A stretch of 48,124 bases of DNA from CAZKRL01 sp964555295. GTDB lineage: Bacteria; Bacteroidota; Bacteroidia; Flavobacteriales_D; Sanyastnellaceae. Position numbers and translations under genes: made by a program. How positions within the stretch are numbered: the first letter of the stretch is position 1; the number at the start of each line of letters is the position of its first letter. This document shows positions 26,314 through 35,982 of the stretch, in pieces. The stretch is taken from positions 1 through 48,124 of the forward strand of contig CAZKRL010000020.1 of NCBI GenBank assembly GCA_964555295.1, given 5' to 3'. Below the pieces are notes generated by a model. It was not told where the DNA came from and ran no database searches. It saw only the letters and a list, made by a program, of their open reading frames with translations.

Positions 26314-27318
26314 TCAGAATTGCGCACAAGGCACAACACGCGGACGTTTCTTTACCTTACTTGTTGTATTTGCCCATTGATATGTAAAAGTAAGCTCGTG
26401 CGAACCCGCAGAACTCGATAGCCCTAATGACGAAATGGTTATATCATAGCTATATCCAATTCGGTAAATTGCAGTTTGAAACCCGAATATCAAAGCCAAC
26501 GCATCTCTTGATGGACCCTCGAAAGCGTCCTTCACAAACGGAATTCCCCTGTACCAGAGACCAAACACGATGGGAGACAACTCATAATACGCTCCCATAT
26601 CAAGTTGCCGAAATTTATCCTGGTACATAAAGTTGGATGCCATCACAAAATATCGATCCAATCTCGATGTCGAATTTCTCTTCAACTTAATGCGCATACC
26701 CGCTTGCATGTTGGCCCGCATCGGAAGCAAGGCCTCAGCACCTTGAAACAATGACTGATTCGGCCAGTTAAGATGATACGCCGACATCCCAAACCAGGCC
26801 TTCTTACCAAAAGCAAGAAACCCGGCACCAATGTCGAAATAATTTACCGGCCTTAAACCAACAGCTTCAATACTCAAATCTGAATCCCGAAGAATCTGAT
26901 CAAAGAATTTTAGTTGTGTGAAATCCACTGATCGCGATCCATATCCAAATTGCAAAGCCGGTCTGAAATAAAAATTCTTGTTTACCCTTGCCTCGAAAGC
27001 GTACTGACCCACTATATGGGTTGAACGCAAACTACCCGAGCCAGCCCTTTCATAATTTATCATACCCCCTATTCCACTTTTCGCACTACCAAAAAACTGA
27101 TCAAACGTGATATTTCCAGCATTGAAACCGCCCGGCACTGCGAGCCATTGTTTTCGGAGCTGGAAACACAATTTACTATCCGCAGAAATTCCAACAAACG
27201 CAGGATTCATGGCTGTTGGAAGAGCATACGACTGTGTGAACTGTTGATCTTGCGCAGCCACATTCGCCGCGATCATCAAGAAGACCAAAACAATATTCAA
27301 TTGCCTCGCTTTCATCAT
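26314..27318 (-). CDS. PorP/SprF-family type IX secretion outer-membrane protein
   Basis: 334 residues. The signal peptide MMKARQLNIVLVFLMIAANVAAQ is followed by the family opening DQQFTQSYALPTAMNPAFVGIS, and then amphipathic beta strands to the end, such as YYELSPIVFGLWYRGIPF and YRIGYSYDITIS, giving a barrel of about 14 strands. PorP/SprF proteins work with the T9SS and are needed for secretion or surface attachment of type B C-terminal-domain proteins. The start overlaps the stop of the giant PKD gene by 4 nt (ATGA), so the barrel is made together with its likely cargo, as in sprB-sprF of gliding bacteria. Confidence 0.92.
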   Translation of the reverse strand: MMKARQLNIVLVFLMIAANVAAQDQQFTQSYALPTAMNPAFVGISADSKLCFQLRKQWLAVPGGFNAGNITFDQFFGSAKSGIGGMINYERAGSGSLRSTHIVGQYAFEARVNKNFYFRPALQFGYGSRSVDFTQLKFFDQILRDSDLSIEAVGLRPVNYFDIGAGFLAFGKKAWFGMSAYHLNWPNQSLFQGAEALLPMRANMQAGMRIKLKRNSTSRLDRYFVMASNFMYQDKFRQLDMGAYYELSPIVFGLWYRGIPFVKDAFEGPSRDALALIFGFQTAIYRIGYSYDITISSLGLSSSAGSHELTFTYQWANTTSKVKKRPRVVPCAQF

Positions 27319-30300
27319 CGTATTATTAGTGTTATATCACCCGTGTCTTCATAGGTTCGTCCATCCAAATAAACGCCCTTTGCATTCCATACGTAAACTC
27401 CCTGCTCAACAATCTCTCCCTTATAGTATCCGTCCCAACCCATCTTAATGTCGTTGGTGTAAAAAATCATTTCACCCCATTTATTGAAGATTCGTAATTC
27501 GTAGGTATCAACACCACTATAGCGTGGAAAAAACACATCGTTATTCAAACTCTGCGAATCATATGGTCCGCCGCTGGCAAACTGCTGATTCGGGGTGAAT
27601 GCAGTGGGAAACTCGAGCACACCAGATGCCCTTGCTTCAATCACAGCTGATCGAGTTAACGTGTCGGGACAATTATTTTCGTTATTCACGATAAGCGTAA
27701 CATCGTAGTCTCCTACTTCTGTGTAGGTATACTCCGGGTTCTCGTCTTCAGAAGTTCCACCATCACCGAAATCCCAGGAAAATTGTGTAGCGTTCTCCGA
27801 TATGCTCACAAAATTAACCGGCTCAACCGGTACGTTTACAACCGTTGGAAACACAGAGAAAGATGCCCGTGCAGTTGGAATGACAACAACAATGTCTTGT
27901 CTCAATGTATCTACCACCGCACTATCAGGACCCAGAATCGAAAGTCTCACCGAATAAGTTCCAGGCTCGTAATAGGTGTATACCGGGTCGGTAACCTGCG
28001 ATTCTCCGCCATCGCCGAAGTCCCAGCGAGATTCTACAATGTACTCACTCAGGTTTGTAAACTTTACCGTAAGTGGTGCACACCCAATACTATCTCCCTC
28101 GAATTTGGCAACGGCAGGAGGAGGAAGAATTATCAGATCACGATAAGCAGTGTCCTGACATGAGCCATTGGCAACAACCAACTGAATAGTGTATTCACCC
28201 CACGTGTTATAGGTATATGAAGGTGGATTGAAATCAAAGAGAAAATCACCGGTATTCATGTTCCATTGAGCATTGAGCTGACCACCAATGGTGGTGTTGG
28301 TCATGCTTACCGTTGCATCGGGCCAGGTTTGAATCTCAGGTGTTACATCAAATGCAGCGATGGGATCTGTATACACTCCGATATCCATGTCCATAGTATC
28401 CGCACAACCAAAATCATCCGACACTATGAGCTGAACCGTATAGGAAGTATCTGAAGTATTCGGATTGATAAACGTGTGGGTAGGTTGAAAAACGCCGGAG
28501 GTATCACTTCCATCTCCAAAATTCCAATCATAATTGACACCCCCTTCTGAGTTGTTGTCAAAAGTTAACTCGAGCGGCGTGCAACCGCCCGGTATAGAGG
28601 TAAACAGCGCATTGATTTCCTGTGGCACCTCCACTGAGGCAAATGCAGTATCAATGCAACCAAATACACTCACGGCCTCGAGCAAGACCTGATATGTGTA
28701 TATCTCATCAGTGACATTCACAAAATCATGCGAATGCACGGGCTCTTCCGTCTCTGAAATTTCACCCGTGCCATAGGTCCATACATACGAATTCGCTCCC
28801 TCAGAAGTATTCGCAAATGTGACTGTGCGAGGGAAGCAACCCGTAACATCGATAATGCTCACTTCCGCTTCCGGCGTACTTCGTACTTCAATCTCCTTAA
28901 CCCGAACAGATTCGCAGCCAAATTCATTCAACGCCGTCAATTCAGCAGTATACACGGTATCAACTCCCGTGGGAGTTGTGTAGCTGTGTACCGGGTTTAC
29001 TGAATTGGACGTAACCCCATCACCAAACACCCATTGATACGCTGAAGCTCCTAAACTCTCATTTTGAAAACCAGCACTGAACGGTGAACACCCAATACTA
29101 TCCGCGAAAAAATCGGCAATGAGAACTGGATATAATGTAAACGTGCTGTCGAATTCATCAACACAACCATTGGCTGAGGTAACTGTCAATTGTACTACGT
29201 AAGCCGTACTTCCAGTCACTGGGGCTCCGAACGTGTGTATGTGACTTATGTCTGAAATTTCAGAAGTTTCTCCATCCCCATAATCCCAGAAAAACGTCTC
29301 TCCATTGATGGTTTCATTGAAGAAGCTAATGGGTGCAGGGTGACACGCTTCCGAAGAACTCATATCGAAATGTGCACGCGGACCCGGAAAAACTGTAACC
29401 TGCTGCTCGAATTCTTCCTCACATCCAAAAGGCGAAACCCCCAAAAGTCGGATGGTGTAAACTTGATTGGTGTCAGATTCATTCACATATTCTGTAACCG
29501 CATTGACACCCGTTTGATTGCTCGCGCCATTTCCGAAATCCCAGGTATACCCTCCACCGTTTTGTGTAGTATTGAAAAGGGTTACAGCCAGTGGAGTGCA
29601 TCCATCAAAAGGATCCACAAAACTCACGTTCAAATCGGGCAATGCCTGAACAACAGCAGAGGCCTCGCTTGAGCAACCCGAAGAATCAAAAGCAGTAAGT
29701 AAAATATTATAATTGATTGGTGAGGAAGAACCATTGAAATATTCGTGGGCATGTACGCTTTCGCTCACCGAGGAAACAGCACCATCACCATAGAACCAAC
29801 GCACTGAGTCTGCTGCAATAGAGGTATTGGTGAAATTCACTTCAAACGGTGTGCAGATAGTCAGTGTATCCGCTGTGAACTGCGCCACCGGGCGTGAGTT
29901 GATGACGAGAATATTTTCTGCAGTATCCCGACAACCGAAAGCAGAAGAGGCAATCAATCTAATATTATACTCGTCAGAATTGCCTGATGTATTAGTATAA
30001 GCTTGCGTTGGCTCCTCTTCGGTGATTCCTGATGCAAGCCCCAAATCCCACTCATAAGTAATTCCTGTTGTCGGTATGGTGCTGTTTACAAACGTTACTT
30101 CCACTGGCGCACATTGTGGATCCAAGTCATTGAAGGCCGCCTGAACAATCGGTTTTACCTCAACCGGAAGCACCATGGAACGACTGCATCCCTCGCTGGT
30201 AAATGCAGTCAAGGTGACATTATTGATTACAATGGTCTCACCTATATTATTAAACTCATGAGCATGTGTACTCAAACTGATTACAGAGGAGTCGCCATCG

Positions 30301-33300
30301 CCGTAATTCCAACTGAACGAATCGGCATTGGACGATGATGCATTAGAAAGATTAACGGTGAACGGCGCACAACCCGTATTTACATCCAACGAGAATTGTG
30401 CCTGTGGAGAAGGCAACACTGCAATTTCACGTGTGGTGGTATCGGTACAACCAAAGTCAGAATTCACCGCCAAGCGCACAGTGAATACAGCAGTTTCATT
30501 GGTTTCGTTCAGAAATTCAAATTCACCAATCTCATCATTCGATGAGCCCTGACCTGCAAAATCCCAACTGAATTCATCGGCGTTTACACTGCTACTGATG
30601 AATTGTGCCGCATACGGACTGCATGCCGGTGGTAAATCCGAAAACACCGCCTCAACCACGGGATAAACTGAAAAGAATCGCGAGACCGTACTGCCGCATC
30701 CTTCCACATTAGAAACCGTTAGTCGCAATTCGTACGAGTCAATATCACTGCCCTGGTTGACATACGAGTGGTCATGATCAGCAGTGATGTTGTCGGTGGC
30801 ACCATCACCATATTCCCAGGTGACATTGTCTGCGTTGAATGATTGATTGTCGATACTCACAATAACAGGTGAGCAAGAATCTGTGAAAGAAATTTCGAAA
30901 TCCGCTGTGGCTGCGGGATTGATCACAACGTCGTGCGAAATGCTGTCCGTGCAGCCCAACGATGATTCAACAACGAGCTTGATGACAAACGTTGTATCGT
31001 CAACTCCCTGATTGACATAATTCACTTCAGGAGATGCACTGGTGCTGATTAGGCCATTTCCAAAATCCCACAGAAAATCAGACCCGTTGATGGAAGCATT
31101 GAACAGCACGAATGAAGCTGGTGAGCAGAAATCAATCGGATCTGAAAACGCCGGAATAACATCGGGAAAAACTTGAAGTGGCAAAGACATTTCCGCACTA
31201 CATCCTCCGAAAGTATTGGCCGTTAAGGTTATCTGGCGAATGATCGTCTGTCCGGTGGGATTATCGAATTCATGAGTATGCTCCTGGAGGAAAGTAGCGG
31301 AGTTCTCCCCGTCGCCGTATTCCCAGGAAATCACATCAACATTCTCTGAGTTGTTTTGAATGCTCAATTCCAAAGGTGCGCAACCTTCATTTTCGCTGAT
31401 AGTAAAATCTAGCAATGGCGACCTTTTCACGGTAAGATTCTTTTGGACGGTGTCGGCACAACCGTCGACCGATGAAGCAATTAACTGGATCACTACAAGC
31501 GTATCTTGACTACCCTCATAAATAAATAGTTCTGATGGCGTTACAGCAGCTGAGGTATTGCCATTACCGAAATCCCAATTGAAAGCATCTGCGTTGATAC
31601 TCGTGTTTTCTAAAGCAACATTCGAGGGTGAGCAGACTGCCGACGGTTGTGGGAAATTCGCAATCACCTGCGGGAAAACTTGTATCTGCACTGAGGCCTC
31701 ATCCTCGCAACCAGCGGCTGATATGACCCGCATTAAAACATTGCGTGTAAAAGTTCCTCCACCCGGATTTTCGAAAGTATGATTATGCGCAATCGCCTCA
31801 GTTGTAGAGTTTGTGCCATCACCATAATCCCAGATCACATCACTTGCATTGACAGATGCATTGTTCAGCGCAACTTCCAATGGGGCACAACCCGAGATAA
31901 CATCCGTACTTACCTCAGCTACAACCTCAGGATGCACAAGCACAGATCCGAAAACCGTATCAGCACAGCCAAAACTTGATGAGGCAATCAATCGAATATT
32001 GAATGTGGTGTCGGAGGCACTGGTATTATTGAAAGTAGAAACGGGCGCAGTAATCGCGGGATTGCTGCCGTTACCCAATTGCCAATGGAAAGTGTTTGCG
32101 TTATTACTGGTGTTCTGAAAAGCTACCTGAGCCGGTGCACATAGACCGGTGGGATTCACAAATCCTGCCTGTACGTTAGGATTGATGACGATGGTTTGTG
32201 TGGCTACATCACTGCATCCCTGTGTGCTTTGCGCAGTCAGTGTGACTTGTCGGGTAATCGGTGATGCACCGAAATTTTCGAAGGTATGACTGTGTGTTGC
32301 AGCCGATGTGCTGCTTGTTCCACCATCGCCGTAGTTCCATGAAAACTGATTCGCGTTCGTTACTGCGTTCGTAAAGCTTACATTGAGTGGCCCACAACCT
32401 GATGTGATATTAGGAGTGAAGTTGGAAGTTACTTCAGGGAAAATCGTAATCTGTTGAAATGCGGTATCGCGGCAACCGAACACGGAAGAGCTTATCAAGC
32501 GTATATCAAAATTTTGGTTGGAGGATGTTGGGTTGATGTAGGTAACCAAAGGATCACTGCCTGAAACGTCGGGCTGACCGGTATCAAGCGACCAAATAAA
32601 ATTACTTGCATTGACACTCTCGTTCTGCAATTCAAAAGTGGCAGGAGAACAAAAATCTCCTGGATCTTCAATTGCAGCCTGTACCGCAGGAAACACATCT
32701 ATCTCGATGCTTAACTCGCTCACACAACCAGAGGCATTGGAAGCAGTTAATGTAACAGTGCGCGTTACTGGCGCGCCGGTATTATTGGTGAAGAGATGTT
32801 CATGAATCACTTCTTCTGTACCTGAGGTTGAGCCATCGCCATACTCCCACAAATAGGTATCAGCGAACTCCGAGAAATTTCTGAGTATTGTATTGAAAGG
32901 AGAGCATCCCGCCACTGTATCTGGGGCAAAGTCTGCTACCGGTTGTGACAACACATCAATGGTAGCGGTAGAAGTATCTCTGCAACCGAAAGGAGAAATT
33001 CCAATGAATGTAACTGTATAGGTTTCTTCACCGCCCGTAATATTTTCAAAGGTGTGAATCGGCGCAGGATTGATATCCACTGGTGATCCATCACCAAAAT
33101 TCCATGAATAACTCTGAACGCCAGAGATAGCAGGCATTTGCAAGGTTACCGGTGAACATCCCGTTTGCTGAGGCAATACAAAATTATAATTGGCAAGAGG
33201 GAAAACCGGTACACTTTGGAGGGTAGTATCGTTGCAGCCATTCGGACTTGCGGCGATCAACCGCACATCGAAATTCTGCAAAAATCCTCCACTGTTGATG

Positions 33301-35531
33301 TAGGTGTGAGTTGGATTGACCTGGTTGGAGGTGGGAGTATTATCGCCAAAATTCCAATTGTATGTGCTTGCATTAGTGGAGAGATTGGTGAATGATGACA
33401 AGTACGGACTGCAACCTCCTGTGTTGTTGGGTATCACAAAATCAGCATTGGCGGCGGGCAGTGCAGTAATCAGCAGGGTATCGGTCGACCCACAACCAAA
33501 TTGATTCTGCGCTGATAGAACTGCAGTGAAAGTTACCGATTGATCGGTGGCGTTGAAATATGTGTGGTTAGGTGAATTATTGAGTGTGGTTGTCGTCTGT
33601 GAGGTGCCATCACCAAAGGTCCATTCGTAATCAAAAGCCGGCTCACTGCTATTTCCAAATGCCACCGTTAACGGGGCGCACCCTTGAATTGTATTGGATG
33701 TCATTACCGCAACAGGCGCCTCTTCCACACTAATGTTTTGCGTGACGCTACCGGAGCAATGCACTGATGTAACATTCAGCGTTACTGGAAAAGTTCCCGT
33801 ACTGTTATAAAAATGACTCGGGTTCTGAACATTTGAATTGGGTGTACCATCGCCAAAAGACCAGTTCCATGAGGTGAGATTATCAGCAGGCCTTGGAGGT
33901 GTTGCATCGGTGAATTGTGCGGTCTGTCCCTCACACAGATTCTGAACCGTAAAGGTTGGATTGGGTGAATTATAAACGTTGATGGTTTGTGTGTCATTGC
34001 CCGAGCATCCCTGGGCATTTTGCACTGTGAGTGAAACCGTATAAGTGGTTAGCACATTGGTGCCATCGGCATAGGTCTTGGTATGGGGTCCTTCCCCGTT
34101 AGAGGTACCCATACCTGTTCCAAAATTCCAGTTCCATGCGGTAGCCGTTGGTGCATTCACGGTAAGCAGTACCGTGTGAGAATCGCAGCCTGTATCGTCA
34201 TCGGCAACAATGGTTACTGCCGGACTTGGTAATACCGTTATGGTGAAGAAAGCCGTATCTGTGCAACTTGCTGAACCATTGCCAAATCCTACCATGGTGC
34301 CCACCTGAAAAGTGCCCGCTGTATTGAAGGTGAAAGGGGTTGAGCTTGCATTCAAGCTAAACCAACCTGTGCCAGGAAAATTCCATTTCCGTACATCAGG
34401 ATTCCCAGTGCGTGTGGCAGTGAAAGTTACTGCCTCACCCTGACAAATTACACCATCTAAAGCGCTGTTAGTAGTAGTTGTTATGGTTACGGTCGGCGGA
34501 GTTACCACTTGCACTGTAATGGTCGTATCCGCCATTCCGCATTCGTTGGTGGCTTCCAGCGTAACCTGATAGGAACCTAACCCCGGAAAGGTCACTTCCT
34601 GCGGTATTGCCGGAGGCCATGTAGTTGGGCCCACTGTAGTTGTACCTAAAGAACCCCGATTGAAAATCCAACGTTCTGTGCGTGCACCGCTGTTGGCACC
34701 CGGACAATTTTGGGTACTGTTATTGGTGAATGTAATAGCGGTGTCAGGATAGCAAAACCTGGTGGCCGATGAATTTGCGCCGGCCGTTGCCGATATGATT
34801 GGAATGTCTTTATTGATGATGGTTATGGCTGTAGTAGTAGAAACAGAAGCGCCACCACTGATTTTTCGTCGGCAATAATTGGATGCCGTAAGTGAGATCG
34901 ACGGCGTGCAGGTAATAGTAGAATTGAATGTGTGCGGAACCGTTGGCGGTTGAGTTTGATCGTCAAAGTTCAGTGGTGGCGTATTATCCCCAAAATTCCA
35001 AATAAAGGTTGTGGTCTCTGACACATTGCTGGATTGGTTGGTAAAGACCAAGTTGGCAGGAGCACAAAACGTATTATCGCCTGAAGGAATGCCAATCAAC
35101 GCATTCACTGGTAACTCGCGATAAAGAATACCGGTTACCGTGCAGGTGCCGTTGCTGATGGTAATGAACAAAGAATCTCCGTCGGTAAGTCCTGGTGCCA
35201 GTGGAGCGAAAGAATGCAGTATCGGTGAACCGGGCGCGAAAGTTGGCACTGTTGTGTTCGATGTTCCATCACCCCAGTTCACCGTAACAGGTCCCGTCCA
35301 AGCCGTAGGTGTTGTTACGTTGAGATTGAAAGCCGTCTGCAGATTCGCACACTGATACCACTTCGGCGTTGCAGAGGGAGTGAGCCCGGGGGTGGTGATA
35401 CTTTCCCCATTCACTTGCGGACATTGACCAATAACATCTATGGAGAAAGCAAACAAAATGATGGAAACACAAAAACACTTTCCCACAAGGGCTGAGAATA
35501 AAGACCGACCCACATTTTCACAATACGTCAT
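27315..35531 (-). CDS. Giant PKD-repeat surface protein with T9SS type B (gliding-motility-type) C-terminal domain
   Basis: 2738-residue secreted adhesin-like protein. Residues 1-35 hold a signal peptide (ending FSIDVIGQ). About 30 PKD or PKD-like domains follow. The first ten (about 36-865) are irregular. Eighteen (about 865-2390, 28365-32940) alternate between two subtypes with a mean length of about 85 residues and two Cys each. Three more precede the type B domain, which runs from LEFPTAFTPN through YELRIFNKWGEMIFYT and WDGYYKGEIVEQGVYVWNAKG to ITLIIR. It is expected to cross the outer membrane by T9SS and stay attached with help of the PorP/SprF partner. A TATCTTTG box lies 31 nt upstream. 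Possible roles are gliding, adhesion or biofilm. Confidence 0.92.
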   Translation of the reverse strand: MTYCENVGRSLFSALVGKCFCVSIILFAFSIDVIGQCPQVNGESITTPGLTPSATPKWYQCANLQTAFNLNVTTPTAWTGPVTVNWGDGTSNTTVPTFAPGSPILHSFAPLAPGLTDGDSLFITISNGTCTVTGILYRELPVNALIGIPSGDNTFCAPANLVFTNQSSNVSETTTFIWNFGDNTPPLNFDDQTQPPTVPHTFNSTITCTPSISLTASNYCRRKISGGASVSTTTAITIINKDIPIISATAGANSSATRFCYPDTAITFTNNSTQNCPGANSGARTERWIFNRGSLGTTTVGPTTWPPAIPQEVTFPGLGSYQVTLEATNECGMADTTITVQVVTPPTVTITTTTNSALDGVICQGEAVTFTATRTGNPDVRKWNFPGTGWFSLNASSTPFTFNTAGTFQVGTMVGFGNGSASCTDTAFFTITVLPSPAVTIVADDDTGCDSHTVLLTVNAPTATAWNWNFGTGMGTSNGEGPHTKTYADGTNVLTTYTVSLTVQNAQGCSGNDTQTINVYNSPNPTFTVQNLCEGQTAQFTDATPPRPADNLTSWNWSFGDGTPNSNVQNPSHFYNSTGTFPVTLNVTSVHCSGSVTQNISVEEAPVAVMTSNTIQGCAPLTVAFGNSSEPAFDYEWTFGDGTSQTTTTLNNSPNHTYFNATDQSVTFTAVLSAQNQFGCGSTDTLLITALPAANADFVIPNNTGGCSPYLSSFTNLSTNASTYNWNFGDNTPTSNQVNPTHTYINSGGFLQNFDVRLIAASPNGCNDTTLQSVPVFPLANYNFVLPQQTGCSPVTLQMPAISGVQSYSWNFGDGSPVDINPAPIHTFENITGGEETYTVTFIGISPFGCRDTSTATIDVLSQPVADFAPDTVAGCSPFNTILRNFSEFADTYLWEYGDGSTSGTEEVIHEHLFTNNTGAPVTRTVTLTASNASGCVSELSIEIDVFPAVQAAIEDPGDFCSPATFELQNESVNASNFIWSLDTGQPDVSGSDPLVTYINPTSSNQNFDIRLISSSVFGCRDTAFQQITIFPEVTSNFTPNITSGCGPLNVSFTNAVTNANQFSWNYGDGGTSSTSAATHSHTFENFGASPITRQVTLTAQSTQGCSDVATQTIVINPNVQAGFVNPTGLCAPAQVAFQNTSNNANTFHWQLGNGSNPAITAPVSTFNNTSASDTTFNIRLIASSSFGCADTVFGSVLVHPEVVAEVSTDVISGCAPLEVALNNASVNASDVIWDYGDGTNSTTEAIAHNHTFENPGGGTFTRNVLMRVISAAGCEDEASVQIQVFPQVIANFPQPSAVCSPSNVALENTSINADAFNWDFGNGNTSAAVTPSELFIYEGSQDTLVVIQLIASSVDGCADTVQKNLTVKRSPLLDFTISENEGCAPLELSIQNNSENVDVISWEYGDGENSATFLQEHTHEFDNPTGQTIIRQITLTANTFGGCSAEMSLPLQVFPDVIPAFSDPIDFCSPASFVLFNASINGSDFLWDFGNGLISTSASPEVNYVNQGVDDTTFVIKLVVESSLGCTDSISHDVVINPAATADFEISFTDSCSPVIVSIDNQSFNADNVTWEYGDGATDNITADHDHSYVNQGSDIDSYELRLTVSNVEGCGSTVSRFFSVYPVVEAVFSDLPPACSPYAAQFISSSVNADEFSWDFAGQGSSNDEIGEFEFLNETNETAVFTVRLAVNSDFGCTDTTTREIAVLPSPQAQFSLDVNTGCAPFTVNLSNASSSNADSFSWNYGDGDSSVISLSTHAHEFNNIGETIVINNVTLTAFTSEGCSRSMVLPVEVKPIVQAAFNDLDPQCAPVEVTFVNSTIPTTGITYEWDLGLASGITEEEPTQAYTNTSGNSDEYNIRLIASSAFGCRDTAENILVINSRPVAQFTADTLTICTPFEVNFTNTSIAADSVRWFYGDGAVSSVSESVHAHEYFNGSSSPINYNILLTAFDSSGCSSEASAVVQALPDLNVSFVDPFDGCTPLAVTLFNTTQNGGGYTWDFGNGASNQTGVNAVTEYVNESDTNQVYTIRLLGVSPFGCEEEFEQQVTVFPGPRAHFDMSSSEACHPAPISFFNETINGETFFWDYGDGETSEISDISHIHTFGAPVTGSTAYVVQLTVTSANGCVDEFDSTFTLYPVLIADFFADSIGCSPFSAGFQNESLGASAYQWVFGDGVTSNSVNPVHSYTTPTGVDTVYTAELTALNEFGCESVRVKEIEVRSTPEAEVSIIDVTGCFPRTVTFANTSEGANSYVWTYGTGEISETEEPVHSHDFVNVTDEIYTYQVLLEAVSVFGCIDTAFASVEVPQEINALFTSIPGGCTPLELTFDNNSEGGVNYDWNFGDGSDTSGVFQPTHTFINPNTSDTSYTVQLIVSDDFGCADTMDMDIGVYTDPIAAFDVTPEIQTWPDATVSMTNTTIGGQLNAQWNMNTGDFLFDFNPPSYTYNTWGEYTIQLVVANGSCQDTAYRDLIILPPPAVAKFEGDSIGCAPLTVKFTNLSEYIVESRWDFGDGGESQVTDPVYTYYEPGTYSVRLSILGPDSAVVDTLRQDIVVVIPTARASFSVFPTVVNVPVEPVNFVSISENATQFSWDFGDGGTSEDENPEYTYTEVGDYDVTLIVNNENNCPDTLTRSAVIEARASGVLEFPTAFTPNQQFASGGPYDSQSLNNDVFFPRYSGVDTYELRIFNKWGEMIFYTNDIKMGWDGYYKGEIVEQGVYVWNAKGVYLDGRTYEDTGDITLIIR
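28365..32940 (-). repeat. Nine tandem two-domain PKD units (about 508 bp each) in the giant gene
   Basis: Eighteen consecutive PKD domains strictly alternate. A-type domains have W-x-Y-G followed by H-x-H-x-(F/Y), for example SWNYGDG with THSHTF. B-type domains have W-x-(F/L) and lack H-x-H, for example NWDFGNG. All nine A copies and none of the nine B copies carry H-x-H. The unit is therefore a dyad of about 169 residues. The DNA copies are diverged and are not identical direct repeats. Confidence 0.85.
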
Positions 35532-35562
35532 GCCAAAATTTTAGTATTTGCTTTGGTTATTT

Positions 35563-35570
35563 CAAAGATA
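35563..35570 (-). promoter_or_regulatory. Candidate -7 box TATCTTTG for the giant PKD gene
   Basis: On the minus strand TATCTTTG matches TAnnTTTG fully, 31 nt before the ATG at 35531. TTG triplets about 14-17 nt farther upstream (35585-35590) are a possible -33 element. It lies back to back with the panD promoter. Confidence 0.5.
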
Positions 35571-35615
35571 ACACACCAAACTTACAACAACCTGCGCGTC
35601 GTTTAATGAATCCTT

Positions 35616-35623
35616 TACTTTTG
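35616..35623 (+). promoter_or_regulatory. Candidate -7 box TACTTTTG for panD
   Basis: Full match to TAnnTTTG ending only 5 nt before the panD ATG at 35629, so the predicted start of transcription is at or next to the start codon. Confidence 0.5.
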
Positions 35624-35628
35624 CCGCC

Positions 35629-35979
35629 ATGTTGATTCAGGTACTAAAATCAAAAATTCATCGGGTAACTGTAACCGAGGCAGATCTCAATTACATTGGA
35701 AGCATCACCATTGATCCTTTGCTTACTGAAGCATCCGGACTTATAGAAGGAGAAAAAGTTCAGGTACTTAATTGCAACAACGGCGAGCGGCTTGAGACCT
35801 ATGTGATTTTAGGCGAGCGAGGAAGTGGTGTTGTTTGCCTCAACGGACCCGCTGCCAGAAAAGTAAGCGTCGGCGATATTGTCATTGTCGTTTCGTATGG
35901 TCTCATGACAACGGAGGAGGCAAGAGTTTTCAAACCCACCATTATTTTTCCTGAGACCTCAACCAATCGACTTCAATAA
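35629..35979 (+). CDS. panD: Aspartate 1-decarboxylase PanD
   Basis: 116-residue pyruvoyl enzyme making beta-alanine for pantothenate and CoA. The self-cleavage site is Gly24-Ser25 in NYIGSITIDP, where Ser25 becomes the pyruvoyl group. Lys9, His11 and the GERGSGVVCLNGPAARKVSVGD region are as in characterised enzymes. Length is normal. panC, commonly just upstream, is not here. The TTG start of the UPF0104-type gene comes 3 nt after the panD stop, so the two are coupled. Confidence 0.96.
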   Translation: MLIQVLKSKIHRVTVTEADLNYIGSITIDPLLTEASGLIEGEKVQVLNCNNGERLETYVILGERGSGVVCLNGPAARKVSVGDIVIVVSYGLMTTEEARVFKPTIIFPETSTNRLQ

Positions 35980-35982
35980 TTT

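Noticed and set aside
27783..35355. Many open frames of 60-126 codons on the plus strand opposite the giant gene
   Set aside because: They are mirror frames of PKD codons; none has a plausible start context or a family motif.
27315..35531. Repetitive DNA of the giant gene as a CRISPR or transposon array
   Set aside because: Periodicity is about 254 bp per domain at protein level and the frame is continuous over 2738 codons; the DNA copies are diverged and there are no identical short repeats with spacers.
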